This document shows, in pieces, positions 7,504 through 16,813 of a stretch of 47,253 bases of DNA. This stretch comes from Bdellovibrionales bacterium (GTDB taxonomy: Bacteria > Bdellovibrionota > Bdellovibrionia > Bdellovibrionales > UBA1609): NCBI GenBank assembly GCA_014323935.1, contig JACOND010000007.1, forward strand, positions 1 to 47,253, given 5' to 3'. The notes below the pieces were generated by a model. The model saw only the letters and a list, made by a program, of their open reading frames with translations, was not told the DNA's origin and made no database searches. The position numbers and the translations under genes were made by a program. The first letter of the stretch is position 1. The number at the start of each line of letters is the position of its first letter.

Positions 7504-9351
7504 ATGGAAACATCAAAAAAAAAACACCTGAATTGGTTTATATCTGCTGGAATTGTAGGGGCTGATATAGGGACTTCCGTTTTTTATAGCACAGGTATTT
7601 TATTTCCTATAGTAGGCTATTTATCACCTTTTTTTGTTTTAATAACCTGTTTGGTTATGTGGATTTTTAAAAAAACTTATGAAGAAGGTTTAGTAATGTC
7701 CCCTAGAAATGGAGGGGCTTATTCTATTGTATTAAGATCTAAAGGAAGAAGGGTTGCTGTTGTTGCTGGGGCTTTAACTTTTGTTTCTTATTTAGCTACA
7801 GCTGCTGTGAGTTCTTTAGCGGGAAGTTATTATATATGTTCTCTTTTTTCTTCTGAAATTTCTTTAACAACAGTTGTTTTTATTTCTTTTATTCCTATTC
7901 TTTTTTTTGGAGCTTTAAACACAAAAGGAATTAAAGAACCTGCAAAAATTGTAACAGCTATAGCTTCTTTTCATTTTGTTTTTTTATTTATAATTGGTCT
8001 GTGGGCTTTAGTTTACATATTTTTTCATTTTGAAGAACTAAATATGTCTAAATTTTTAACTGTCTTTTCAGACTCTGAAAAAAAGATTAATTTTCCGATT
8101 CTAGCTTATGGTTTTGCATCGGCTTTTCTTGGAATTACAGGTTTTGAATCGGCTGCTCAAATTATTGAAGAATTAAAAGGACCTCGTATAAAAACTTTAG
8201 AAAAACTGTACCGGGCTGTTATTTTAGCTGTTTCTTTTACGGCTCCTTTAATTTCTTTTGTGTGTTTAGCTCTTTTAACTCCTGTAGAAGTGGAGCAGAA
8301 TTTAAATTATCTTTTATCTGGTTTAACAGAAAAACTCGGAGGAACATGGTTAAAAACTATTTTGGTTATTAACGCGTCTTTAACTTTATTTGCAGCAAGT
8401 AATACGGCTTTAGTTGGTTTTGTGGGTTTAGCTTCGACGATGTCTAAAAATGGAAATTTGCCTCAAATCTTTTTAAAACGAATTTTACACAAATACCCTT
8501 CTTTAGAAGGCTATCCCTTTATTATCTTACCTTTTGTGATTGTTACTATGGGAATGTCAGCTTTTATTGCAGGAGATGTAAAAGTAGGAGCTCAAGTTTA
8601 TGGCATTGCTTTTTTAGGTGTTATGGTAAGCTTTGCAGTAGGTTCTTTAATTATGAGAAATAAAGGATTTAAAAAATCTGTTTCTAAAAAATATTTATCA
8701 CAAAAGATTATTAAATACAAAGGAGTGATTTATTCTCTTCCTGTACTTTTGACAGCTCTTATTTTAGGTTTTGCTTTTTGTATTTTAATAGGAAATGCTA
8801 ATTCTGATGTTTTATTTATGCTGACAGCTCTTCTTGCTATCACCTCTTTGTTAATGGCTTATTATCGTTGGACAATTTTAGAAGATAGGTTATTAACTCA
8901 CTTTGATTTAAGGTTAGGTTTAGGTTCTTTTTCTTCTCAATCTATGTCTGATTTGTCAGAAAATCTTCCAAAATATGTTTTATGTGTGAGTTCTACAAAA
9001 ACCCGTCGTTTGATAATGAATACACTTTCTCACATCAAAAGATTACAAAAAGGTTCTCCTTTTGAATTGATATTATTTTATGCAGAAGGAGAAGATCAAA
9101 ATGAAAATGATATATTTTATGAATTATTACAAAGAGTTGTATCTCAACAAATAGCTCCTATTATAAAATATGATGTGATTTTAACTGTAAAAATTCTCCC
9201 AGGAAATTTGTTAGAAGGTTTAACGACTCTTAAAAGTACCCTTGCTTTTAATGATGTGTTTTTTGGTGTAGGTCATGACCCTATTCATACTTATGAGTTA
9301 AAAGATGAAATTAGTAAAGAACTAGATATTTCCATTACAAGTGTTTATTAA
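7504..9351 (+). CDS. APC-superfamily amino-acid permease
   Basis: 615 aa. About twelve hydrophobic segments occupy residues 10-470. The first carries the APC hallmark IVGADIGTSVFYSTGI, a variant of the usual GxGIG substrate-binding loop. Segment 6 has FASAFLGITGFESAAQ, matching the conserved GFE region. The last 140 or so residues are soluble and contain alternating strands and helices (KYVLCVSSTK, FELILFYAEG, DVILTVKILPGN), similar in layout to universal-stress-protein-like tails on some APC transporters. The substrate is unknown. The stop overlaps that of the convergent barrel gene by 4 bp. A TTGACA at 7468-7473 lacks a proper -10. Confidence 0.85.
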   Translation: METSKKKHLNWFISAGIVGADIGTSVFYSTGILFPIVGYLSPFFVLITCLVMWIFKKTYEEGLVMSPRNGGAYSIVLRSKGRRVAVVAGALTFVSYLATAAVSSLAGSYYICSLFSSEISLTTVVFISFIPILFFGALNTKGIKEPAKIVTAIASFHFVFLFIIGLWALVYIFFHFEELNMSKFLTVFSDSEKKINFPILAYGFASAFLGITGFESAAQIIEELKGPRIKTLEKLYRAVILAVSFTAPLISFVCLALLTPVEVEQNLNYLLSGLTEKLGGTWLKTILVINASLTLFAASNTALVGFVGLASTMSKNGNLPQIFLKRILHKYPSLEGYPFIILPFVIVTMGMSAFIAGDVKVGAQVYGIAFLGVMVSFAVGSLIMRNKGFKKSVSKKYLSQKIIKYKGVIYSLPVLLTALILGFAFCILIGNANSDVLFMLTALLAITSLLMAYYRWTILEDRLLTHFDLRLGLGSFSSQSMSDLSENLPKYVLCVSSTKTRRLIMNTLSHIKRLQKGSPFELILFYAEGEDQNENDIFYELLQRVVSQQIAPIIKYDVILTVKILPGNLLEGLTTLKSTLAFNDVFFGVGHDPIHTYELKDEISKELDISITSVY

Positions 9352-10403
9352 TTGATTTTAAAATGAGTTTTTATAGAAAAATTCCATGAATTTTGTTTAT
9401 AAACAGTTGAAAACTCTTTTATTTTCTCTATTGAAAAATAGGAATTTTTTGTAAAGTAAAGATCTAATTTAGCAAGGCTTTCAAATTGAGAGGTTTTATT
9501 ATGTAAAGTTTTTTCATAAAAAGCTCCTATTAAATATCCTACACCTAAAAAATTCCATTTCAAATAAGGAAAAAGATAATAACTCATCAGGTTTGATTCA
9601 ATTGGTTTTTTTCTTATTTTCCAAGCTTCGGCTTTAAGTTTAAAAGTATAATCTTTATAATCCATTTGTAACTGTGTTCCTATACCTAGAGACGACATGG
9701 AATCCTTTAAAAAATATTCTTGTTGAAAATAAGCTATAAAAGCTTTTTGTTTGTTCTTGTTGTAAATTAAGTAGCTTGAAAAAATTGGAAACAATTTAAG
9801 AGAATAAAAGCCATCTGTTTCTCTTTTGTAATTTTGGTTTTGTAAATTGAAGATTAAAGAAAGATAGGCCGTAAGATCTGTTTGTAATAGCAGTCCTAAA
9901 GCTTTATCTCCATAAGGAAAAAGTTGTTGATGAACTAAGGTTTTTTTATTAAAAAGGGTCTTATTACTTTCTATATAATCTGCTCTAAAATATCCCCATC
10001 GAAAAAGAAAAGGAACTAAAAAGGAGTTTTCAACATATTCTAAAAAAAAATTATCTAAGTTAAACTTTTTGTTTTGTTTTTTATAAAAAAATTCAAATTC
10101 TGATTCTAAAAATAATTTTTTTGTAATTTCATATTTGAATTCAATTTCTGTATAAGGAATAGAAACAGAGTAATTATTCGGTGTTTTTAAAAGGGAATTA
10201 TTTTTTAAGCTCATAGAACTTTTTAGATCAATTGAAAATTTTTTTGAAAAATCCTCTTCTTTTTTTGTTTTTTTAGATTCTTGTGAAGATGTGTTTTGAG
10301 AATCAAGAATGTCTCTATTTTCTTCTAAGATGTGATTATTTTGATTTGTATCAAAAATAGCATGAGGAGTTTGAAAATAAAAAAGCAATATAAAAAATAT
10401 CAT
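9348..10403 (-). CDS. Putative outer-membrane beta-barrel protein, last gene of a five-gene operon
   Basis: 351 aa, family not recognised. A signal peptide (MIFFILLFYFQTPHA) is followed by a hydrophilic linker (residues 20-55). About 290 residues of short alternating amphipathic stretches rich in Tyr, Phe and Asn follow, such as YTEIEFKYEI, FLESEFEFFY and FTLKLKAEAW-like segments. That pattern fits a 14-18-strand barrel or porin-like protein. The C-terminal residue is Asn rather than the usual aromatic, which weakens the call. The ATG overlaps the stop of the upstream lipoprotein gene by ATGA. It may form an envelope complex with its operon partners. Confidence 0.6.
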   Translation of the reverse strand: MIFFILLFYFQTPHAIFDTNQNNHILEENRDILDSQNTSSQESKKTKKEEDFSKKFSIDLKSSMSLKNNSLLKTPNNYSVSIPYTEIEFKYEITKKLFLESEFEFFYKKQNKKFNLDNFFLEYVENSFLVPFLFRWGYFRADYIESNKTLFNKKTLVHQQLFPYGDKALGLLLQTDLTAYLSLIFNLQNQNYKRETDGFYSLKLFPIFSSYLIYNKNKQKAFIAYFQQEYFLKDSMSSLGIGTQLQMDYKDYTFKLKAEAWKIRKKPIESNLMSYYLFPYLKWNFLGVGYLIGAFYEKTLHNKTSQFESLAKLDLYFTKNSYFSIEKIKEFSTVYKQNSWNFSIKTHFKIN

Positions 10404-11014
10404 AAATCTTTATTAGGTAATCTAAATGCGGAAACCAAATAACTATGAAATGTTTTAATTCCCCATGTTAACCCTTGTCCTTTCTCATAAAAAGTTAAAG
10501 CTTGGTTTAAAGAATCTACGATTTGATTTTCTTGAGTTAAAATTTTGGTAGGTTTTTTAATTTCTCCTGTTTTATTTAAAAAGTTTTCCCATATTTGAAT
10601 TCGAAAACCATAAAGAGTTCCATTTTCTATTTTTAAAGTTCCATTAAATTCAACTTTGTTTTTAAAGTAATTTTTTTTTTCTAAAAGAATTTTATCAGGA
10701 TAAGCTTGAATTCCTGCCATAATTCTTAAATTTTCATTCTCTCTTTCTATTTTCACTCTGATTCCATCTCTTAACTTTATTGATCTAGAATGGCTAAATA
10801 ATTCTAAATGAGAGTCTTGTTTGCTAAACTGAGCTTTAATTTCATAATATTCTGTAGATAAAATTCCTGATAAGTTATTTTTTGAAGTAAAATACTTTGT
10901 AGAACTTCCCGTTTGTTTGTCATAAAGTCTCAAAGCTTCCTTTATAAAAAGAGAATCAGGGGCTTTATGACAAGATAAATATAAAGATAAGATTAAAAGA
11001 TAAAAAAAATTCAT
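10400..11014 (-). CDS. Putative lipoprotein of unknown function
   Basis: 204 aa. The N-terminus (FFYLLILSLYLSC) ends in a plausible lipobox with Cys15 as the lipidated residue. The mature part mixes strands (YYEIKAQF, IRVKIEREN, VEFNGTLKIENGTLYGFRIQIW) with a short helical end, suggesting a compact beta fold; no known domain was recognised. The gene abuts the ankyrin gene (stop directly followed by ATG) and overlaps the barrel gene, so all three must be made from one message. A periplasmic, outer-membrane-anchored partner of the barrel is an inference from context. Confidence 0.6.
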   Translation of the reverse strand: MNFFYLLILSLYLSCHKAPDSLFIKEALRLYDKQTGSSTKYFTSKNNLSGILSTEYYEIKAQFSKQDSHLELFSHSRSIKLRDGIRVKIERENENLRIMAGIQAYPDKILLEKKNYFKNKVEFNGTLKIENGTLYGFRIQIWENFLNKTGEIKKPTKILTQENQIVDSLNQALTFYEKGQGLTWGIKTFHSYLVSAFRLPNKDL

Positions 11015-12208
11015 TTAATTAAGTATTTGTTGTTGTGCTTTAAAGAGTCCTCTAGGTGTTTGACCTTCTTGATTTTTTAAATCCACACTTCCATACTTTT
11101 CAAGCTCTTTATAGAAAAAACTGTCATTTAATTTTGCTGCAAGGTGCATACTGCTTTCTCCTTTATTATTTAGAGAGTCTATCGTTTTAGAAAAATCCTC
11201 ATTAAAAGCGAGAAGAGTATTTTTAGATATGAGTCGAGAAAATATATCCTTTGTTTTTTGATCATAGTTAAGCTCATAAGGGTCTAAAGAAAGTAGGAAA
11301 TTTTGAAGGGGAATGTTACCCTCGCTATCTTTTAAAAGGTAGTCACTCCATGTACAAGAGGATAAAATATGAATTCCTGTTAAATATCTATTTTTTGAAG
11401 CTAAATTGAGAGCTGTTAAACCTTGATTATCTTGAGTATTTAGTAAATTATCAAAATCCATATCAATAAAAGTTGCTATATTTTGTAATCCTTGCCATAT
11501 ATAATTCACAGTGTCTTCCGATTTATAGCAAACTTTTTCTATTCCCCAACGGAGTAAATCTTCATTTTCATCTCTAACAGCTGTATGCAAAAAAGTTTGA
11601 CCTTCTTTATTTTGTAAATACTTAAATTTTCTAAGAGGATATTCTAAAAAACCTCTGTTGTATTCTTCAAGTAAAGTGTTTGCTACACTTGAGTTTTTTG
11701 CTACATGAAGAGCTCTTTCTCCCTTATCAGTTAGTAAATCTAAATCTGTAAATTCATAATCATTAAAAAATCCCTTTTGCTTTTCATAAAATCCGTTAGC
11801 TAAAGACTGAATAAGCTCTATAAAACCTTTTTGAGACGCTAAGTAAAGATAAGATTCTCCTTTGTTATTTTGATGTTGATAGTATTGAGGACTCATCTGT
11901 TTAGCTATAAATAAAGCGGTTTCTAAAGAAGACCATTGAATAGCAAGACCTAAAGGAGTGTCACCCTCTTTATTTTTTGCTAAAAGATACTCTCCATTTT
12001 CATCTATGATTTGTTTTAAAATTTCAGGCTCTTTTTCATCTATAACCGCTTTAAAAAGAGTATTAGGCATAAGTTCTCTTTGTTCTTTAAGACTGAAGGT
12101 TTCACTTCTTAATTTCACATAAGATTCAAGTTTTTTCTCACTAACAAAAGTATTGTTACAAGAAAGTAAGAAAGTTGTATATAAAGATAAAGCAAAAAGT
12201 TTTTTCAT
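11015..12208 (-). CDS. Ankyrin-repeat lipoprotein
   Basis: 397 aa. A lipoprotein signal (LYTTFLLSC, lipidated Cys17) is followed by a helical region and about seven ankyrin repeats. The repeats are recognisable by their starts NKEGDTPLGLAI, NKGESYLYLAS, DKGERALHVAK, NKEGQTFLHTAV, NQGLTALNLAS, NKGESSMHLAA and NQEGQTPRGL. Ankyrin repeats bind proteins; here they would lie in the periplasm or on the surface. A strong Shine-Dalgarno (AAAGGAG, 7 nt before the ATG) confirms the start at 12208. It sits 12 nt after the upstream gene and directly before the next. Some repeats are degenerate or widely spaced. Confidence 0.8.
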   Translation of the reverse strand: MKKLFALSLYTTFLLSCNNTFVSEKKLESYVKLRSETFSLKEQRELMPNTLFKAVIDEKEPEILKQIIDENGEYLLAKNKEGDTPLGLAIQWSSLETALFIAKQMSPQYYQHQNNKGESYLYLASQKGFIELIQSLANGFYEKQKGFFNDYEFTDLDLLTDKGERALHVAKNSSVANTLLEEYNRGFLEYPLRKFKYLQNKEGQTFLHTAVRDENEDLLRWGIEKVCYKSEDTVNYIWQGLQNIATFIDMDFDNLLNTQDNQGLTALNLASKNRYLTGIHILSSCTWSDYLLKDSEGNIPLQNFLLSLDPYELNYDQKTKDIFSRLISKNTLLAFNEDFSKTIDSLNNKGESSMHLAAKLNDSFFYKELEKYGSVDLKNQEGQTPRGLFKAQQQILN

Positions 12209-12220
12209 AAATCTCCTTTG

Positions 12221-12793
12221 TTATTTACAATTTAAATACTCATATAAAGAGTGTTTGTCCTTGACAGTTTGAATGATTTTATACAAAGAAAAAGCCGTAG
12301 GTGTCTTTTGAACCTCTTCTATGGATGAGAGTATAATATTAAAACGTGTCCAATCTAATTGACTTGTTTGATTATGGCTCAGATAAGCAGTTGTAATCTT
12401 TGTTAAGCTGGTTATGACAATTTCTAAAGCAAGTTTTGTGTTGAGATAGGGAGATGGGTTTTCATCTATAATTTTTAATATTTGAGGGACACTTTGAACG
12501 GCTTTTAAAAGCTTTTCTTCTAAAACTTGAAAGGTTTTGGTATTTAAGGATTTAGATTCTAGATACAAGAGACTTGTTTTTACCATAGTTTGATATTTTT
12601 TTTGTTCTTTTTTTGAAAAAATAGAAAGCTCTGGGATTTTTTGATAAATTTGAGAATATAAGGATTCAGAGTAAGAAAGGTTTAAATTCATTTCCTCTTG
12701 ATTCAGAGTTTTTACAAAAACAGTAAGACAAGAAGAAATGAATTTTGAGTGGCTATAAAAAGAAAATAAAAGTAAAATTAAAAAAGTTTTCAT
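12221..12793 (-). CDS. Exported helical protein of unknown function
   Basis: 190 aa with an N-terminal hydrophobic signal (FLILLLFSFYSHSKF). The rest is predicted helical with no recognised motif and only two cysteines apart from the possible Cys22. The start codon overlaps the stop of the 601-aa gene by one base (TAATG) and has a strong AAGGAG Shine-Dalgarno. Its function probably belongs with the ankyrin lipoprotein and barrel of the same operon. Confidence 0.6.
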   Translation of the reverse strand: MKTFLILLLFSFYSHSKFISSCLTVFVKTLNQEEMNLNLSYSESLYSQIYQKIPELSIFSKKEQKKYQTMVKTSLLYLESKSLNTKTFQVLEEKLLKAVQSVPQILKIIDENPSPYLNTKLALEIVITSLTKITTAYLSHNQTSQLDWTRFNIILSSIEEVQKTPTAFSLYKIIQTVKDKHSLYEYLNCK

Positions 12794-14598
12794 TAATATC
12801 TCCTTACAATGTCATGACATTTTGCTTTTCTTTTTATAAAGGGAATTTGAATGATACTGTTTTTTTCTTTAGTTAAAGAATAAGTTTGAATTTTATAACT
12901 TGCTGTCTTTAGTTGGTCTAAAGATTCTTTGTAATTTCCAATCTCTTTAAGGTTACGGCTTATTTTATCAAAATAAAGTAAAAAAGAAAAAAACTTTTCA
13001 ATACTTTCATATTTATAAAAATTTATTTTTTCAGGTTTTTTTGTAATAGCGACTGCCGTTAAAAAATTTGTGAATTCATAAGCTAATCTTTCTACTTGTC
13101 CCATATTCCAGTACAGCTGGATTTTTTCTTTGTAAGAAAGAGGATAGCTGTGAAGCCATTTTTTTTTAGCTATTTGTAGGTAATAAGAAAAAAATTGACT
13201 TAACAAAATCTCTACAGCATAAGCACTTATGATTCGAGAATTTGTTTCTTGAGTGGTATCAAAAATTTTATGAAAATCTGAAATAAAAAAAGAAATACTT
13301 TCTTGTTTTTCTTTTAACTTTTCTTGGTTCAGTTCATTTAAAAATTCGTTCACTAAAGTTAAAATAATGTCATCAGTTTGGGTATGAAGGGTCGGGGAGT
13401 CCTTTGTAAGCCAAGAGGGATGACTTGTGTGTATTTCTATTTTTTCTTTATCTAAGACATTTTCTATAAGAAATATAGGAGCTAGGGGCCAGAAATGATT
13501 TCTAAAGGGTTTTATGGTAGTATATATAAAATGACTTTGTTTCAAATCCTCTCCATCCATATAAGCTTTTCTTCCTTTTCGGGATGTTAAAAAGAAGTAT
13601 CTTTTAAATCGGTTTCCAAAAAAGTCTTTTCTGTTTAATTTTGAAATTTGCTGTATTTTTTTCTTATTAGATAGAATTTTCTTTTCTATATTTTTTTTAT
13701 CAGCTTGAGAAAGAAAGGGACTTTCCAATTGTTTTTCTAGGTTTGTTATTTTAAGCCAAAAAGGATCTGTTTTTGCTTTTAAATTTTCTAACCATAAAAG
13801 GCGGTGTCCTTTTTTGTTAAATAAACTTGATGAAGGACCTTGAGCATTTAATTTTTCAAGTTCTTCTTGATTGAAATGTAAAACTTGATTGATATCAAAA
13901 AACACTGTCTTTTGTAGTTTTTTTAATCTTCGAGATATCCATGCCATCTTAGCTGTAAATAAAAGAGAGTTAGAACTCAGTGTTGGTCCATAAGAAAATA
14001 AAAGACTTCCATATTTTTGAATTTTTCTGGAAATAGGAAAAATCATAAGATCAAAGAGATTACATATAATATGAACACCTTTCATCCCTAAGCCAAAAGA
14101 AATCACAGTTTCAGCAACCTCTGATCCTATCTTTAAACCGGCCGCTGTTTTTCCATATTTAGCTGTGATTTGTGTTCCTATTTGAGTTGCTTTTTCAATG
14201 TTATGGTCTATTCCTTCAATTCCTTTTTTTAGAAGTTGATTAGTTGCTCGATATATTTGAGGCTGTCCTAAAAGATCTTCTGTTGTTAAGTTACACTGAC
14301 AGTCTTTTTTTATTTCCTCTAAATAAACAGACATCCAAGTTTTTGTTAGGTCCCACAAAGCCCCTTCAATTGTGATGTTATTTCTTCCTCTCTTGTAATA
14401 AGGAGAAAGACTTGAGTGTGAAGTTGGTATTAACTCTGGGGACAATTGAATAGCTTTTTCAAACAAATCAAGAGCTATATTGATTTGTTGTAAACGTTGA
14501 TCAGAGAGAGTATGAGAAGCTTCAGAAATACAAAGAGATGGATAAATTAAAAGTAACTTTAAAAAAAATAAAAATTTTAATCTCCTCATTTGAAACAT
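12793..14598 (-). CDS. Large exported protein of unknown function, first gene of the operon
   Basis: 601 aa. The signal peptide covers residues 4-26 (RRLKFLFFLKLLLIYPSLC). A Gly/Ala-rich hydrophobic stretch at about residues 135-195 (GTQITAKYGKTAAG, VISFGLGMKGVHII) could be a membrane hairpin or amphipathic helix pair. The remainder is long, charged and helical, with a lysine-rich centre (about 255-320). No known family was recognised. The ATG at 14598 is chosen because a promoter with ideal spacing ends 8 nt before it; the internal ATG at codon 4 is the alternative. The operon then runs 190-aa protein, ankyrin lipoprotein, lipoprotein, barrel. Confidence 0.65.
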   Translation of the reverse strand: MFQMRRLKFLFFLKLLLIYPSLCISEASHTLSDQRLQQINIALDLFEKAIQLSPELIPTSHSSLSPYYKRGRNNITIEGALWDLTKTWMSVYLEEIKKDCQCNLTTEDLLGQPQIYRATNQLLKKGIEGIDHNIEKATQIGTQITAKYGKTAAGLKIGSEVAETVISFGLGMKGVHIICNLFDLMIFPISRKIQKYGSLLFSYGPTLSSNSLLFTAKMAWISRRLKKLQKTVFFDINQVLHFNQEELEKLNAQGPSSSLFNKKGHRLLWLENLKAKTDPFWLKITNLEKQLESPFLSQADKKNIEKKILSNKKKIQQISKLNRKDFFGNRFKRYFFLTSRKGRKAYMDGEDLKQSHFIYTTIKPFRNHFWPLAPIFLIENVLDKEKIEIHTSHPSWLTKDSPTLHTQTDDIILTLVNEFLNELNQEKLKEKQESISFFISDFHKIFDTTQETNSRIISAYAVEILLSQFFSYYLQIAKKKWLHSYPLSYKEKIQLYWNMGQVERLAYEFTNFLTAVAITKKPEKINFYKYESIEKFFSFLLYFDKISRNLKEIGNYKESLDQLKTASYKIQTYSLTKEKNSIIQIPFIKRKAKCHDIVRRY

Positions 14599-14606
14599 AG
14601 ATGAGC

Positions 14607-14635
14607 TTTATAAAAGCTAGCATATATAGAATCAA
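14607..14635 (-). promoter_or_regulatory. putative leaderless promoter of the five-gene envelope operon
   Basis: TTGATT (14630-14635), 17-bp spacer, TATAAA (14607-14612), 8 nt to the ATG. One of the best matches in the window. Confidence 0.55.
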
Positions 14636-14752
14636 ATAAAAATTTTTATTTTTTATCAAATGAAATTTAAATGAAAAAAAAGACTGCTAATTAAAAATCT
14701 ATTGAAAAAATTAAGAAAAATTTTCTGGTTTTAATAAAAATAAATAAAAACT

Positions 14753-16024
14753 CTACAAATAATCTTGTTTCATATATTGCGTTAAAGCTTCAGGAACTTT
14801 TACTTTTCCTTTACCTTCTCTGTAAATTTCCAAAATACAAGCCATCACGCGAGGGCTTGCTAGTCCCGAACCATTTAAAGTGTATGCATAGTGAATTTTT
14901 TTATCTTCTCCTCTCCAGCGAATTTGTGACCTTCGACTTTGATAATCTGTAAATAAGCTTACAGAAGAAACTTCTAACCAAGACTGAGTTCCAGGAGAGT
15001 AAACTTCAATATCATAAGTTCGAGCTGAAGAAAAGGTTAAATCTGGAGGACAAAGATCTAAGATCCGGTAAGGTAGTTTTAGCTTTTGAATAGGTTTTAA
15101 AGCAGATTTAAGAAGGCTTTCTAGTTCTTTTTCTCCTTGCTGGGCTTTGCAGATTTTAACGAGTTCTAATTTATGAAACTCATGAAGTCTTTGTAAACCA
15201 CGATTATCTTGTCCGGCCGCTCCAGCCTCTCTTCTAAAACAAGGAGTGTGAGTCATGTATTTTAAAGGAAGATCTTTTTCATTTAAAATTTCAGATCTAT
15301 GGAGAGCTGTTAAAGGGACTTCTCCTGTTGGAATAGCCCATAAGTCATCTTTTTCTATATGATAAGCCTCTTGTTTAAATTTAGGAAGCTGTCCTGTTCC
15401 AGTTAAACTCGCTGTATTAACTAAAGAAGGAACAACAAATTCTGTAAATTCTTCTTCAAAGGTATCAAAAGCAAGAGTTATAAGAGAGCGAAGAAGTTTA
15501 GCTCCTGAACCTTTTAATATACAAAACATGGAACCTGAAATTTTACTCGCTCTTGTTTGATCAAAAATATCGAGTTCTTCCATAACTTCCCAATGAGGAG
15601 GAATTTTTTGAGAGCTAAAAGTTTCAGGGTTAAAATTTCCTCTCAAAATTTCTACATTATCTTTTGAAGATTTGCCTTCAGGAGATTTTTCATGAGGGAA
15701 ATTAGGTAAATTAAGGAGTGAGAGTTCAAGTTCTTTTTCTAAAGATTGTAATATTTTTTCTTCTTTTTCAAGTTTAGATTTTAATTCTTGAATGTCTTTT
15801 TTAATTCTCGTTACTTCTTGAATGTTGTTTTTTTTTAAAAAATCTCTAATTTCTGTAGATTTTTGTTTTTTTTGATGTCTTAACTCTTCTACTTTTTGAA
15901 GACTTTTATTTTTTTTTAGAATAAGTTGATAAGAATTTGTAATTTCTTCTTTAGGAACTTTTCTTCGACTCCATTTTTTTATACAAGATTCAAGGTCATT
16001 TAAGAGAAGTTTTTGGTCTATCAT
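14753..16024 (-). CDS. serS: Seryl-tRNA synthetase
   Basis: 423 aa, standard length. Charges tRNA-Ser. Residues 1-110 form the long coiled-coil tRNA-binding arm. Class II motif 2 reads FRREAGAAGQDNRGLQRLHEF (about 260-280, arginines for ATP binding). Motif 3 is NGSGLASPRVMACILE near the C-terminus. The serine-binding TGEVPLTALH (about 227) is present. Motif 2 is closer to the FRREAG form than to the FRSEAG form of many proteobacteria. It is a single gene with its own promoter. Confidence 0.96.
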   Translation of the reverse strand: MIDQKLLLNDLESCIKKWSRRKVPKEEITNSYQLILKKNKSLQKVEELRHQKKQKSTEIRDFLKKNNIQEVTRIKKDIQELKSKLEKEEKILQSLEKELELSLLNLPNFPHEKSPEGKSSKDNVEILRGNFNPETFSSQKIPPHWEVMEELDIFDQTRASKISGSMFCILKGSGAKLLRSLITLAFDTFEEEFTEFVVPSLVNTASLTGTGQLPKFKQEAYHIEKDDLWAIPTGEVPLTALHRSEILNEKDLPLKYMTHTPCFRREAGAAGQDNRGLQRLHEFHKLELVKICKAQQGEKELESLLKSALKPIQKLKLPYRILDLCPPDLTFSSARTYDIEVYSPGTQSWLEVSSVSLFTDYQSRRSQIRWRGEDKKIHYAYTLNGSGLASPRVMACILEIYREGKGKVKVPEALTQYMKQDYL

Positions 16025-16030
16025 ACAGCT

Positions 16031-16059
16031 TTTTTACTTAGATTATAGACAACAGTCAA
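16031..16059 (-). promoter_or_regulatory. putative leaderless promoter of serS
   Basis: TTGACT (16054-16059), 17-bp spacer, TAAAAA (16031-16036), 6 nt to the ATG. The A of the start codon would itself be the expected first transcribed base. Confidence 0.5.
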
Positions 16060-16153
16060 TTTATATCCTATGAGAAATTTTTATTCAAAAGTGTTTTTTT
16101 ATTTAATTTTTTCTAAAGTCTTCCGATAAATTAAATGATTAAAGGAGTTTTAT

Positions 16154-16813
16154 ATGAACAATTGTCCAAGATGTGGTTTAACAACAAAGAAGATTGGAAA
16201 TACTATTTTATGTGATTGTGGTTGGAATTATTCTTCTCAACAAGATACGTCTCAAAAACAAGTCATTATGGGAATGATTTGTTGTTTTTTTCTAATAGCA
16301 GGGCTTTTATTTCATTTTTTTCAATGGGGCGGTCATGCTTTAAAAATTGTATTTTCTAATAATTTGGAAAAAGTTGAAATTTGTATGGAATTAAAAAAAT
16401 ATGACTGTGTAGAAAAACAATATCAGTCTCTTTATAAAAAAACAGGACGTATTGATTATTTAGAAAATTTAGGAGAACTGCAATTTAAAAGAGAGAAATT
16501 CAATCAAGCTAAACAGACTTACAGTTTATATTTTAGTAAAGAAGGTCGTGATTATAAATCTGCTTATTACTATGCCCATAGCTTAGCTAAAACAGGAGAT
16601 AAAGAGTTAGCTATCCAGTATTTTGATTCTATTTTACAAAGTAATCCAAATATTTTAATGGTTACTGTGATGGAGTCTTATCTTCAGTTTTTAGTTGCAA
16701 ATAATTTTATGGAGAAAGCAGAAAAAGTTTTGAATTCATTAAAAACAAAAAATAAAGGGGCTTTAAATATACCCAATCAAATAGCAACTTGGCGAAAAAA
16801 ATTCAATATTTAG
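16154..16813 (+). CDS. Zinc-ribbon, single-TM, TPR-repeat protein
   Basis: 219 aa. It starts with a rubredoxin-like zinc ribbon, CPRCG at residues 4-8 and CDCGW at about 20-24, followed by one membrane helix (about 37-58). Three or so TPR-type helix pairs occupy residues 70-205 (DYLENLGELQFKREKFNQAK, KSAYYYAHSLAKTGDKELAI). TPRs bind proteins, so it may be a membrane scaffold with a cytosolic zinc finger. A strong AAAGGAG precedes the ATG. The following glycosyltransferase overlaps its 3' end by 25 nt, tying the two together. Confidence 0.72.
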   Translation: MNNCPRCGLTTKKIGNTILCDCGWNYSSQQDTSQKQVIMGMICCFFLIAGLLFHFFQWGGHALKIVFSNNLEKVEICMELKKYDCVEKQYQSLYKKTGRIDYLENLGELQFKREKFNQAKQTYSLYFSKEGRDYKSAYYYAHSLAKTGDKELAIQYFDSILQSNPNILMVTVMESYLQFLVANNFMEKAEKVLNSLKTKNKGALNIPNQIATWRKKFNI

